This document shows, piece after piece, positions 45,687 through 56,576 of a stretch of 64,000 nt of DNA. The position numbers were made by a program, and so were the translations under genes. Position 1 is the stretch's first letter. Every line of letters starts with the position of its first letter. This stretch comes from Adenophora triphylla var. japonica (taxonomy: Eukaryota > Streptophyta > Magnoliopsida > Asterales > Campanulaceae), in NCBI GenBank assembly GCA_022495995.1, contig JAFEMH010001244.1, forward strand, positions 392,001 to 456,000, given 5' to 3'. A model generated the notes under the pieces. The model was not told the DNA's origin, did no database searches, and saw nothing but the letters and a program-made list of their open reading frames with translations.

Positions 45687-48308
45687 TGTCAAGATCCTAA
45701 ACCTAGGCACATTTTGATCACACGTGAAGCACGTGGGGTTGGAGTGCATTGCATCTCCTCTTGTGCATATTTGATATATGGAATGGTTATGTGTTATTTT
45801 TCTATGTTGATAAATTATTTGATTTTAGATATTAATAAATCAATATGGATTATATAATGTCTAAATGGATACATGGGAATTTGTGTAGTAAAGTGATGAC
45901 ACTTGAAATTTTAAATGAAAGTGTTATAAAAAGATGGAGGTGCTTAGGTGTAAAAATAACCTTAAGGTGGTTGTTTGTAGGAATCTCGAACTTGGAGGAG
46001 CTTACGTGTTAATTAGTTTATGTAAATCTTTTAAAAGCTTCCCTCAGAAGCTTTCTTCCTCGGCTATTCTTCTTTTTCTCCCTCAGTATACGTATTATCT
46101 TTCAACCTAGGGTTATCTTCAGAAAATCCTAGTAAATCAACCGTTGCTCCGTTTTCAATACCGACTTCATATTTGTGATCAGGGAATTGATTAGAGCAAG
46201 AATAGCCGATTATATCTTCCTTTTATTTTGATGAATTTTGGTAAGTTATTATGATTTTGTTCTATAACTGTTCATAATATATATAATGATGATATTATGA
46301 TGTTATAACTGTGTTGTGATAGTTTTAGATCATTCACATGGTGTTTGAAATGAAAGGAAAATAAGTTGGTTGAAGAAACATGTTAAAGGGTGATAATATG
46401 AAATGGGTTGAATTGGAATATGTTGTATACATGTTATAGATGTGCTATATAACCTGGAGGGAGTAAGTTTTATTGTTGGAGTACATATATACTGATGTGG
46501 GTTAGTGGTAGTAGCTGAAAAGGAATGGAAATGGGTTTTGGCCTTGCTACTGATGTTGTACCATCTTCAGATTCAGTTTTTGGCGTTGGGCACGACTCGT
46601 GCCCTTAAGCACGAGTCGTTCCCCTGGCCTATGAGGTCATGGAACAATAGTAGCCAGCAAGGTTACGAGTCGTGTAAATTCAATCAGTCGTGCGGGGGTT
46701 GGGCACGACTCGTGCCAATTATCACGACTCGTGCCTAGGACTGTGTTCTGGAGCTGGCTTTGCAAGCTTGTGGACCTAATCAAATGGGTATGGATTTAGT
46801 ACCTCTTTAACTATACTTCTAGTACAACTTTAGTACTACACAATAGAACTTTAAATGGTCCAAATTGATATGGGAAAAGGCTTTAAATATTGTCCTGAAA
46901 AAGGTTGAAAGGCAATTGTGAAACTTGAACCAAAGTTAGTAAAACTTGGTAATTTGTTATGGAACCTTTATAGAAGGTGTTTAATGTAATATTATGAACG
47001 CGTAGAGTTACTTGTATGTCATTGTACCTCTACGTGGTTACATGTATATGGTTATTGGTTTATATAGTGCATTAAATAGATGTTGCACTACTTCTTTGGT
47101 TTGGGCAGGAGTATTAATACCCTGTTACCGGATTATATATTGTGTAACAAATATGTAGGGCTTATGTGATATACATTGTGCCATAAGTGTTTACATATTC
47201 GTAGTTGGTTGTACGCATAGTGTTTAAATACGTGTTCACTATTTCATTTGTTGAGCATGAGTATTAATACCATGTCATTGGATTGTTGTTATTCAATAGT
47301 GTTGAAATATATGTGCACTATTGTGATTGGTTTGACATGAGGAATAAGTACCATGTTATGTATTGATGTCCCATGGGGAGGACTTATTTTCAAGTATCTG
47401 TTATGTGCTTGAATATGGTTATGCTAGCTGATCCTCGGGGGTATAGGGAATATTATCACTTATGGGAAGATATTCCATAAGGTGCTTAGATTTCCTTATA
47501 CCTGTGACCGTCTCCCCCTGCTGTGGCCACGGATTGGGGTTACAGCTTCTATGGATATATGCAGTCAGTTCCTAAGATAGCTGATATCTTAAATGGGTCT
47601 CCGATAGAGATCGTATAAGACGTGGATATGCACCAGCAGTTCATAAAATGAGCAAAGTATTACTCCCACCATTGAACTACATATGGGAAAGGTAAAGAGA
47701 AGGTAACAGAATGTGTTTACTGCTTTACCAATATGTGATATTGAGCAACCTAGTTATGTGTTGCATATTTGATATTGAGCAACCTGTTTATGTGTTGCAT
47801 ATTATATGGCATATTGTGGCATACATAATAGCTTGGTGAGATTTATTCTCACCCTTTCTCCCTTTATTGTTTTAGATCCCGCTGAGACAGGAGGACCGGA
47901 CCGGTGAGGCCGAAAAGGAGTTGGGACATCTTTTGGGTTGTCAGGGTATGTGTTGGTTTGGGGAGTTGGGAATGTCGTGGTTGTTATTCTTTTGGGGAAA
48001 GATTTTGTATATAAAACTTTCATAAACTTGTTTCAGTTGTCTTGTTTTGTAATTAAACCTGGGATTGGTTTGTTTTAAAGTTGGCTTGTGTAAGCCTTTT
48101 CAGTTGTAGTACTTGTAACTTATACAGGTTATAACTGCTTAAACAGGTTTATATATCGCCTCCGAGTAGAGAGGTTTTTTGAAATTGTTTTGAAAAAGGG
48201 TTGTTTACTTTTCAAGTAATTTAAAGAAAAGTTTTTTTTAGAAAGTATTTTGGGACCCTCCATCCTGAGACACGAGTTTCTAGGTCCAGGAGTTGGGAGG
48301 CGCCCACA
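45687..48308 (+). repeat. 5' LTR of element E
   Basis: Starts TGTCAAGATCCTAAACC and ends GGCGCCCACA, giving TG..CA ends and a length of 2622 bp. The 3' part is repeated in inverted orientation at 51927-52332 and is related to 9587-10306. Five copies of the CACGACTCGTG palindrome lie at 46588-46735. The start is judged by the TG dinucleotide and the AT-rich flank, so it is less certain than the end. Confidence 0.7.
46588..46735. repeat. GGCACGACTCGTGCC palindrome cluster in LTR E
   Basis: GGGCACGACTCGTGCCC (46588-46604), CACGAGTCGT (46610), TTACGAGTCGTGTAA (46663-46677), GGGCACGACTCGTGCC (46701-46716) and CACGACTCGTGCC (46723-46735). Both orientations occur because the motif is nearly self-complementary. 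Confidence 0.85.
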
Positions 48309-48322
48309 GTTGGTATCACAGC
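48309..48322 (+). promoter_or_regulatory. primer-binding site of element E
   Basis: GTTGGTATCACAGC directly after the LTR. It matches the initiator-Met tRNA type TGGTATCAGAGC with one change. Confidence 0.8.
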
Positions 48323-48408
48323 TTTGGCTAGAAGTCAAGGGTAGATGTCTAGTCTAAGGGGGAGTGTGTGATATCTGACGCCGAGTGTTTAATGCAGGGA
48401 TTGTTGTA

Positions 48409-49756
48409 ATGGCTGGAACTGGTGATGACCACCAGAGGGATCAGGGAAACATTGGTGATATGGGAGCTGGGGGAAACCAGAATGCTGAGATGATGGCTAT
48501 GTTTCTGGTTTTCCTTCAGAATATGGCAGCTCAGGGTCATGCACAGCAGCAACCTGAAGCAAGGCCAACACATGGGTTAGAAAAGTTTATCAAAATGGCT
48601 CCACCAAGCTTCAACGGGGATCCAGATCCATTGATAGCTGAGAGATGGTTGGAAGCTATGACTAAGATTTTTGTGGCAATGGATAGTACAGATGAAGAAA
48701 AAGTCAGATGTTCAGTGTTTAAATTGGAAGGTCCGACAGAGCACTGGTCCCAAACTTGGGACAACTTCACAGGGAGATTCAAAGAGCATTTCATTCCCGT
48801 GATTACTAAAGACAAGAAAGAGGTAGAGTTCCTGAAGCTTGAGCAGGGGGCAATAACAGTGGCCCAGTATTCTGCAAAAATTTACAGAGCTAGCAAGGTA
48901 TTGTCCTCATCTTGTACCAGATGAAGGCAGGAGAGTCTACAGATTTGTTAAGGGATTGAGGTTGGAGTTCAGAAAAAAATTGTTGACTCATGATTTTCCT
49001 AACTACCAGGCAGCAGTTAATATGTCATACATAATTGAGAATGACATTGAAGAACATCGGCGTAAACCTGAGGGTAGTGGAAGCAAGGCTAAGTTTTCAG
49101 GCCAGAGTTCAGGTCAGAGCAAAGGTCAGCCTAAATCTTCAACTTCTGGAGTGGCTAAGGGAGGAATAGTAACAGTTTCAACTCGTCCTGTATCTAGCCA
49201 ATTTGGGACTATTTGCAACTTTTGCAAGAGGATAGGGCATTCTGAAGACAGCTGTTGGAGGAAACAGGGTAAATATCTGAATTGTGGAGAAATGGGGCAC
49301 TTCAAAAAGGATTGTCCTAAGTTCAAAAAGGGTCAAGCTGCAGGTGGTAGACAGCAAGGTGACCATCCCAGAGGTGGTGTGAAAAGAGATGTTGAGGGGA
49401 AACCTAAAGAGAGAGTCCAAGGTAGAGTATTTGCCTTGAATCGAGGTGCGGTAGATCCCACCGCGGTCATTAGAGGTATTGTCCCTGTCTCAGGGGTCAG
49501 GACTCGTATTCTTATCGACCCTGGATCGTCTCATTCTTATGTGGCATCTCATTTTGCATTCACATTGCATAAGTTGCCTAAGTTATTACCTTATGTGCTA
49601 GAGGTTTCTACTCCTGTGGGAGAGCACCTCGAATCCTCTTTGATCTATCATGATTGTGAGGTGATTATATGTGGACATGTATTGATAGTGGATTTGGTAG
49701 AGTTACCAATTCAAGATTTTGATGTTATTTTAGGCATGGACTGGTTGAGTTATTGA
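48409..49756 (+). pseudogene. gag-pr: gag and protease of element E
   Basis: Starts MAGTGDDHQRD. The gag core has FIKMAPPSFNGDPDPLIAER, then WLEAMTKIFVAMDSTDEEKV and WDNFTGRFKEHFIP. The segment between HW and TWDNF is shorter than usual. A frameshift near 48893 separates SAKIYRASKV from PDEGRRVYRFVKGLRLEFRK. The C-terminus carries a degenerate CNFCKRIGHSEDSC and a zinc knuckle CGEMGHFKKDC. The protease follows: VRTRILIDPGSSHSYVASHF. Its Asp-Pro-Gly replaces the usual Asp-Ser/Thr-Gly. The frame ends after VILGMDWLSY with a TGA at 49757, after which the pol frame continues in phase. Apart from these two lesions it is largely intact. Confidence 0.85.
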
Positions 49757-49765
49757 CATGCCTTA

Positions 49766-51926
49766 GTGGACTATCGCAGAAAGCGAGTCACCTTTTCTAT
49801 GCCTGATGTGCCTGTGTTTATATTTGATGCCGATAAGTCTTTATTTGGCATTCATGTTATATCTGCACTAAAGGCTAGAAAGTTGTTATCAAAAGGGTGT
49901 GAGGGATACTTGGCATATGTGTTAGACTCTATTAAGAAGTCTGCTGAACTATCTTGTGTTCCAGTTGTGAATGAGTTTAGTGACGTATTCTTAACTGAGT
50001 ATTCTATGCCTCCGGATAGAGAGGTGGAGTTCTGTATTGACTTATTGCCAGGTACTTCACCATTTTCTAAAGCACCCTACAGAATGGCTCCAGCTGAGTT
50101 AAAAGAATTGAAAATTGAGTTGAAGGAATTGTTAGACAGGGGTTTTATTCGTCCCAGTGTTTCACCCTGGGGAGCACCAGTTTTGTTTGTTAGGAAGAAG
50201 GATGGTACATTGCGGTTGTGTATTGATTACAGACTACTTAATCAAGCTACTATTAAGAAAAAATATCCTCTTCCTCATATTGACGATTTATTTGATCAAC
50301 TCCAAGGTTCCGTTATATATTCCAAGTTGGACTTGCGTAGCGGATACCATCAGTTGAAAATCAAGCCAGATGATAATTCTAAAACATCTTTCAGAACAAG
50401 GTACAGGCATTATGAATTTCTTGTTATGCCATTTGGGTTGACTAATGCACCAGCCGTATTTATGGATATGATGAACAGGATCTTCAAGCCGTATCTTGAC
50501 AGTTTCGTTGTGATTTTTATTGATGATATCCTGGTATACTCAAAATCCAGGGAAGATCACGAGAAGCACTTGAGAATTGTTTTATCCATGCTTCGTGAGA
50601 AACAGTTATTTGCAAAGTTTAGCAAATGTGAGTTTTGGCTTGAACAAATTTCTTTCTTGGGTCACGTGGTATCCAGTACTGGTATTACAGTGGATCCTAG
50701 AAATATTGAGGTCGTAGTCAACTGGAAACAACCTTCTACAGTGACAGAGGTTCGTAGTTTCCTTGGGTTAGCGGGGTGTTATCAAAGATTTACAGAGGGA
50801 TTTTCGAGGATTGCAACTCCGTTGACCAAATTGACTCTGAAGGATGTACCATTTATATGGGATGCTAAGTGTGAAGCTGGTTTTACTGAACTGAAGAAGA
50901 GATTTACTTCAGCTCCTATCCTTACACTTCCAGAGAGTTGTGAGAATTTTGTTATTTTCAGTGATGCTTCCAAAGAGGGATTGGGTTGTGTCCTTATGCA
51001 AAATGGGAAGGTAGTTGCATATGCTTCGAGGAAGTTATCACCAGCTGAGCAGAATTATCCTACCCACGATATGGAGTTAGCTGCTATTGTTTTTGCATTG
51101 CATAAGTGGAAACATTATTTGTATGGCGCCAAATTTGAGATATTTACAGATCATAAGAGCCTGAAATATTTATTTACCCAGAAGGAACTGAACAACCGAC
51201 AGAGGCGTTGGTTGGAGCTTCTGAAGGATTATGATTGTGTCATTTCTTATCATCCCGGGAAGGCTAATGTGGTGGCTGATGCTATTAGCCGTAAGGCTCA
51301 TTTATCATCCTTGGTATCTCGAGAATTGAGAGGTGATATGTTGTTTGCTAATGTCAGAGCTGTTCCTACTTTATATGGGGATCTTTTGGAACCTCAGTTG
51401 AATGACAATGATTTGAAGAAAATTAGGGAGAAATTACAAGATGGAAAGTCTGGGGAGTTTTCATTGAACAAGGATGGAATTCTAACCTTCAAAGGCAGGA
51501 TTTGCGTACCTTCTTCCTCAGAGATCAAAAGGCAGGTATTAGAGGATGGCCATAAGTCCCGATTTGCAATTCATCCAGGAAGCACCAAAATGTATCAGGA
51601 TTTGAAGAGGGGTTACTGGTGGAATGGCATGAAAAAGGAGATTGCAGAATTCGTATCAAAGTGTCTGACTTGCCAACAGATCAAAGCTGAACATCAGAGA
51701 CCAGCAGGATTGCTTCAACCATTGGATATTCCGGAGTGGAAGTGGGAGGGCATTTCTATGGATTTTGTGACTGGATTTCCTCCTACTTCTAGGAAGATGG
51801 ATGCTATATGGGTGATTGTGGATAGACTGACCAAAACAGCTCATTTTCTACCAGTTTCAACCAAGTATTCATTGGAGAGATTGGCTCAGTTGTATATCCG
51901 TGAGATTGTGAGACTTCATGGAGTAC
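49766..51926 (+). pseudogene. pol: pol of element E: reverse transcriptase, RNase H, partial integrase
   Basis: One open frame of about 720 residues. Reverse transcriptase: [71 protein letters not shown] and the catalytic FIDDILVYS. RNase [37 protein letters not shown] and [13 protein letters not shown]. Integrase: zinc region [20 protein letters not shown], then [14 protein letters not shown], and the catalytic core start [20 protein letters not shown] with [15 protein letters not shown]. The frame passes into an unrelated inverted LTR at about 51927 and stops at 51958 (last residues GTSQLQDL are not integrase). The second Asp and Glu of the DDE triad, the C-terminal domain and the chromodomain are missing. 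Confidence 0.92.
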
Positions 51927-52845
51927 CTATGGGCACCTCCCAACTCCAGGACCTATAAACTCGTATCTAAGGATGGAGGGTCCCAAAATAACTTCTTTAA
52001 AAAAAACTTTTCTTTATATTACTTGAAAAGTAAACAACCCTTTTTCAAAACAATTTCAAAATAACCTCTCTACTCGGAGGCGATAAATAAACCTGTTTAA
52101 ACAGTTATAACCTGTATAAGTTACAAGTACTACAACTGTAAAGGCTAACACAAGCCAACCATAAAACAAACCAATCCCAGGTTTAATTACAACACAACCC
52201 AACTGAAAATAAGTTTATGAAAGTTTTATATACAAAACCTTTTCCCAAAAGAATAACAACCACGACATTCCCAACTCCCCAATCCAACACATACCCTGAC
52301 AACCCAAAAGATGTCCAAACTCCTTTTCGTGCCCTATTACACCTCCACCAGAACCATTCATCCCTTTCTGATCATGATTGTTCCCATCAGGGCAAGAACT
52401 GTTGCACGACTTCACACACCATGGTCACACACCATGAAGTCTCCCAATCTCACGGATATACAACTGGGCCAATCTCTCCAATGAATACTTAGTTTAAACT
52501 GGTAGAAAATGAGCTGATTTGGTCAGTCTATCCACAATCACCCATATAGCATCCATCTTCCTCGAAGTATGAGGCAATCCAGTAACAAAATCCATAGAAA
52601 TTCCCTCCCACTTCCACTCAGGAATATCCAATGGTTGAAGCAATCCTGATGGTCTCTGATGTTCAGCTTTGATCTGTTGGCAAGTCAGACACTTTGATAC
52701 GAATTCTGCAATCTCCTTTTTTCATGCCATTCCACCAGTAACCCCTCTTCAAATCCTGATACATTTTGGTGCTTCCTGGATGAATAGCAAATCGGGACTT
52801 ATAGCCATTCTCTAATACCTGCCTTTTGATCTATGGGAAGAAGGT
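51927..52845 (-). mobile_element. inverted fragment of an E-family element
   Basis: 51927-52332 is the reverse complement of the last approximately 400 bp of LTR E (for example GGAGTTGGGAGG on the minus strand). 52440-52845 is the reverse complement of integrase sequence like 51510-51925 ([31 protein letters not shown] on the minus strand). The 100 bp between do not match either part. So an oppositely oriented, heavily deleted relative is joined to E inside integrase, forming an inverted repeat of about 400 bp with a 500-bp spacer. Confidence 0.8.
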
Positions 52846-54249
52846 TGAAATAGCCCGGATCCGAGAGGCAGCGCGTTCGCGCCCCGGCATCTGGCATCTT
52901 TCGCGTTGGAGCGACGTGTCTCGCCGTTTTTGTTTTTGTAGAGTCGCCACGCCGTTTTTATTAAGCCCAAAACATTGAAAAAGGGCATCAGTTTAAAGAT
53001 AATTTTAAACTGTTTTTGTGTGATGAGATTTTGAGTTCGGAGGTCAGATGACTCCCGGGAAGAGAATATTTAGAATATTAGAGCTCACCCGAGTAGCCTC
53101 GTAAACGAGTCTTTCGGATACCCTAATATTCTTTAAATGTTGTGTGTGTGTGTGTGTGCTTTTAAAAATGCATCTTTGTATCGGATATCTACATTGTATG
53201 CTATGTATGGAAATGTATTGAAATAGTGTAGGAAGGAAGCCTTACCAATGTTGGTTCGTGTACGTCTTCCGTGGGAATGGTGTTTGAGGTCGGAGTAGCG
53301 TTCGGTACGGATCGGGGTTGCTTCGGGAGGGACCGGTTGTCGCGGACGAGTTTCGGCGTGAGTTGAGGTTGTAGGCTGCGTTCGGGCGAGGTTCGGCGTG
53401 CGTGGGGATCGTCGGGATCACTCGGGCGAGAGGTTCGCGTGCGTTGTGGTGGCGAGGAGTCACTCGGGCGGAGTTTCGGCGTGATTTGGGATCGTCGGTT
53501 TGACTTGGAAAGAGTCGGGACAGGTGGAAAGACCGACGAGGCCTCGGAGTACCACGAGGGCCTCGGAGTACCTCGAGAGTGCCTCGGGGCAGCGGGAGCG
53601 TCTCGGGAGCGCTCGGGGAGGCTTCGGAGCACCACGAGGAGCTCGGAAGGCCTCGGAAGGATCCGAAAGGGCGCAGGAGTGCCTCGAGAGGACTTAGAGG
53701 AGCCGAAGGCTAAGGGAGGAAGAGAGAAGAGGGAGGTGTGTGAAAATGAGGAGGGGAGCCCTCTCTATTTATAGTAAAAATTTCGGAGCAAAGAATTAAA
53801 GTACGGACCTTCTTGGTTATCCGAATTTTGGATTTCCTCGATTTGAGGAATGCGCAATGATGGAGAATATTCTGGAATGATGATGTCCCCGTACAAGAAG
53901 GTCAGTACGGACCCAACTCGGCATGCGAAGAGGTCCGTACGGACCAACCATGCATTTGGGTAATCATTTCTTAGGGATTTGAGGGAATATTGTGGACTTT
54001 AAGGGGATTTAGTAATCATTGAAACAAAGAGGTCCGTACGGACCTTAATTGCTACGATTTCTGAAAATTCCCAAAAGGTCCTTTGTCCCTTTTTATCCCG
54101 GGAAGGCTCCTCCCTTGGTTTGGTTGGGGTTTGAGAGGGTTTGAGAGGGTTTCGAGAGGGTTTTGAGTGCCGAAGGTTTCAGAGGCTGCGTTGATGAGTG
54201 CGGAGTTTCCGTGTGTTTGAAAGGGGGTGATCCAGATTGGGGTACTTAC
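52846..54249 (-). repeat. 3' LTR of element C
   Basis: Starts TGAAATAGCCCGG at the point where the inverted E-family integrase stops and ends GGGGTACTTAC, like LTRs A and B. It shares AGAGTCGCCACGCCGTTTTT (52941) and GAGTTCGGAGGTCAGATGAC (53033) with them. A GT run lies at 53142-53158. Stretches with GCCTCGGAGTACC..CGAGAG-type short repeats lie at 53535-53700. Confidence 0.8.
53766..54044 (-). promoter_or_regulatory. LTR promoter of element C: TATA box and GGTCCGTACGGACC palindromes
   Basis: Minus-strand TATAAATA (53773-53766) is followed by GAGAGGGCTCCCCTC, matching the element B promoter (TATAAATAGAGCCCTCCTC). Upstream in transcription order are GTACGGACC (53801), GGTCAGTACGGACC (53900-53913), GGTCCGTACGGACC (53932-53945) and GGTCCGTACGGACC (54031-54044). 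The promoter call rests on this shared layout. Confidence 0.6.
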
Positions 54250-54429
54250 GAAGCCCTCGGCGGCGTCACTTATGAAAGAAGTGGGGTCGCCGATAAGATA
54301 AGGGTCCTAATGCGGATCGCGTCTTTGGGAGAGGAAGTGACCACGAGGGTCAATGTGAGGGCGTGGTGGTGTCCTTTTGTGTGACCGTTTAGGTCAATAA
54401 GGCTGGACCACTGTGATAGGATTCCTACG

Positions 54430-54830
54430 TATCCCTGGCGGGAATCAAGCACAGTCGTAGTTCGGGTGTGGGGTGAGTGTTTTGTGAATGCGGGCGTGGT
54501 GGTGCCACGGAGTGTTGTGTGACGGCCCGAGGTCGGTGGTGAGGACGTGGTGGTGTCTGGTGTGACCGTATAGGTCGAGGAAGGACGTGGTGGTGTCTAG
54601 GTGACCGTATAGGTCGATGGCTGGACCCTGTGATAGGATTCCTACGTATCCCTGGCGGGAATCAAGCCTGGTCGTAGTTAAGAGGTCGTGAATTTGTGAG
54701 TGCGGGCGTGGTGGTGCCCTGAAGTGTTGTGTGACCGCCGAGGTCAGTGGTAAGGACGTGGTGGTGTCCTGGGTGACCGCATAGGTCGATGTGGAGGACG
54801 TGGTGGTGTCCTAGGATGGAAATTTTACGA
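54430..54830. repeat. repeated TACGTATCC boxes and GACGTGGTGGTGTCC units
   Basis: Two copies of GATAGGATTCCTACGTATCC then CTGGCGGGAATCAAGC and CGTAGTT (54415-54460 and 54632-54680). Around them are about seven repeats of GACGTGGTGGTGTC with GTGACCG(C/T)ATAGGTCGA. This is the reverse of the lineage box also seen in B and D. Confidence 0.75.
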
Positions 54831-54870
54831 TTTTCCTAATCGGGTGGTTTAAGGCCTTCCGGGCTGGAGA

Positions 54871-55415
54871 TAGTTGTGAGGACTTGAATTGTCTTCTGAT
54901 TGCGGTTGGTGCCACGCTGGAGGACTTTGAATCGTCATCTGGCGGCGGTTGGTGCCACGCTGGAGGACTTTGAATCGTCATCTGGCGGTGGTTGGTGCCA
55001 CGCTAGAGGACTTTGAATCGTCATCTGGCGGCGGTTGGTGCCACGCTGGAGGACTTTGAATCGTCTTACGGCGGCGGTGGTGCCACGGCCCGGAGGACTT
55101 TGAATCGTCATACGGCGGTTTATGCCGAGACTTTGAATAAATCTTCTAGCCGCGATTGATGTAATGCGCGAGACTTTGAATCGTCTTCTAGCCGCAGTTT
55201 GATGTAATGCGCGAGGACTTTGAATCGTCTTCTAGCCGCGGTTTGATGTAATGCGCGAGACTTTGAATCGTCTTCTAGCCGCGATTTGATGTAATGCGCG
55301 AGACTTTGAATCGTCTTCTAGCCGCATTTGATGTAATGCGCGAGACTTTGAATCGTCTTCTAGCCGGTTTGATGTAATGCGCGAGACTTTGAATCGTCTT
55401 CTAGCCGCATTTGTG
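54871..55415. repeat. 43-bp tandem array around GACTTTGAATCGTC
   Basis: About a dozen units. The first five carry GCGGTTGGTGCCACGCTGGA and the later seven carry GCCGCGATTTGATGTAATGC, but all keep GACTTTGAATCGTC(A/T)TC at the same 43-bp spacing. One array therefore evolved two variants. Confidence 0.9.
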
Positions 55416-55970
55416 GAGGCATGGCTGCCTTGTTAGCTTCGAGGCGTAGATGCCTTTGTGTTTTGCATGTTGAGTAGAAGGTTGGACTTACGATGGCGCC
55501 GGTGCTTGGTTGCCGTTGAAGTGGGCAAGGATGACGGTCGGTGATTGCTTCACCATTTGGCGTTTTGGGCGCTTCGTGCCTTGGGACTTGTACTCGGAGG
55601 TGTTGGCTCCTTCTTGTGCTTGTTTTGCCGTTGAGTGGGCAAGGATGATGGCGGTCTTGAGGATATGCGATCTGTATGACTTCCACTTTCGACTTGTTGG
55701 GGAGGAGCTCGGGCTTACTTTGATGGCCGGTGCTTGCGTTGCGGGTGAGGTGGGCGAGATTCGGGCTTACATCGGCCCCGGTGCTTGAATTCTTTGAGGA
55801 TGCGTGACCTTGTAGGGGCCGCTTTTGCATTGGGAAGATGACTTCGGACCTCCTTTGAGGGCCGATGGTTGAGTTGTCGTTGAGCGTTTGGAGCGTCTTG
55901 TGCCTTGATATTTGTCTTTGGGAGGTGTTGGCTCCTTCTTGAATTGCCGTCGGGCATCTTGGATTACTTG
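55416..55970. other. untranslated region of element C between arrays
   Basis: No gene. Degenerate, longer-period copies of GCCGTTGAAGTGGGCAAGGA and GGAGGTGTTGGCTCCTTCTT (55599 and 55922) foreshadow the next array. Confidence 0.55.
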
Positions 55971-56395
55971 CCGTTGGAGTGGGCGGGAGACCGGTCTTAC
56001 GGCCCGGCCGAGGGGATTGAATTGTCGTTGAAGTGGGCGAGGACCGGTCTTACGATGACGGCCGGTGGTTGATTTGCCGTTGAAGTGGGCGAGGTCCGGT
56101 CTTACGCTTGACGGCCGGTGGTTGAATTGCCGTTGAAGTGGGCGAGGTCCGGTCTTACGCTTGACGGCCGGGGATTGATTTGCCGTTGAAGTGGGCGAGG
56201 ACCGGTCTTACGCTGACGGCCGGGGATTGAATTGCCGTTGAAGTGGGCGAGGACCGGTCTTACGCTGACGGCCGGTGCTTGAATTGCCATTGAAGTGGGC
56301 GAGGACCGGTCTTACGTTGATGGCCGGTGGTTGATTTGCCGTTGAAGTGGGCGAGGTCCGGTCTTACGCTTGACGGCCGGTGGTTGAATTGAAGG
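55971..56395. repeat. tandem array of about 53-bp units
   Basis: About eight units of GCCGTTGAAGTGGGCGAGG, (A/T)CCGGTCTTACG, CTGACGGCCGG and (T/G)GGTTGAATT, varying by one or two bases. Open frames across it are artefacts of the repeat. Confidence 0.9.
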
Positions 56396-56498
56396 GTTAG
56401 GGACCATTCTGCACTTGGATTTGCTGGAAAAGGCCTTAGGACAGTAAGGGGCAAAGATTATAAGGGCAGGAAAGTAATTTGGCCCCCTCTTGCAAAGA

Positions 56499-56508
56499 GG
56501 TCCGTACG
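56499..56508 (+). promoter_or_regulatory. palindrome upstream of the antisense PMD gene of C
   Basis: GCAAAGAGGTCCGTACGAGA: the left half and centre of GGTCCGTACGGACC, about 70 bp before the start codon at 56577. It has the same GCAAAGAGG context as the LTR and 59221 copies. Confidence 0.45.
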
Positions 56509-56576
56509 AGAGAGAAAGAGAGAAAACTCCATTTTTGTCCAAAATCTTCCATTTTTCTTAGCTTGAATTGCTTGCA

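Larger units (their letters stand above)
45687..51926 (+). mobile_element. Tekay-like gypsy element E, truncated inside integrase
   Basis: Plus-strand element: 5' LTR (45687-48308), initiator-Met-type primer-binding site, gag-protease (48409-49756), pol (49766-51926). The coding sequence matches plant chromovirus-style gypsy elements with a CCHC gag and a single RNase H. Integrase stops in the middle of its catalytic core where an inverted fragment of the same family begins, so no chromodomain or 3' LTR is present. Confidence 0.85.

Noticed and set aside
49766..51926. Reverse transcriptase of an endogenous plant pararetrovirus
   Set aside because: The order LTR, primer site, gag, protease, RT, RNase H, integrase and the CCHC gag identify a gypsy retrotransposon; there is no movement protein and an integrase is present.
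52217..52492. Plus-strand open frame KVLYTKPFPKRITTTTFPTP
   Set aside because: It is the antisense reading of the LTR E end; the matching minus-strand copy occurs at 47802-48023.
53201..53774. Arg/Ser/Pro-rich and Glu/Arg-rich frames in LTR C
   Set aside because: They come from short GCCTCGGAGTACC-type repeats inside the LTR and have no known domain.
54871..56395. Regularly spaced direct repeats resembling a CRISPR array
   Set aside because: The units are tandem repeats with no unique spacers, they lie in a plant retrotransposon, and no cas genes are present.
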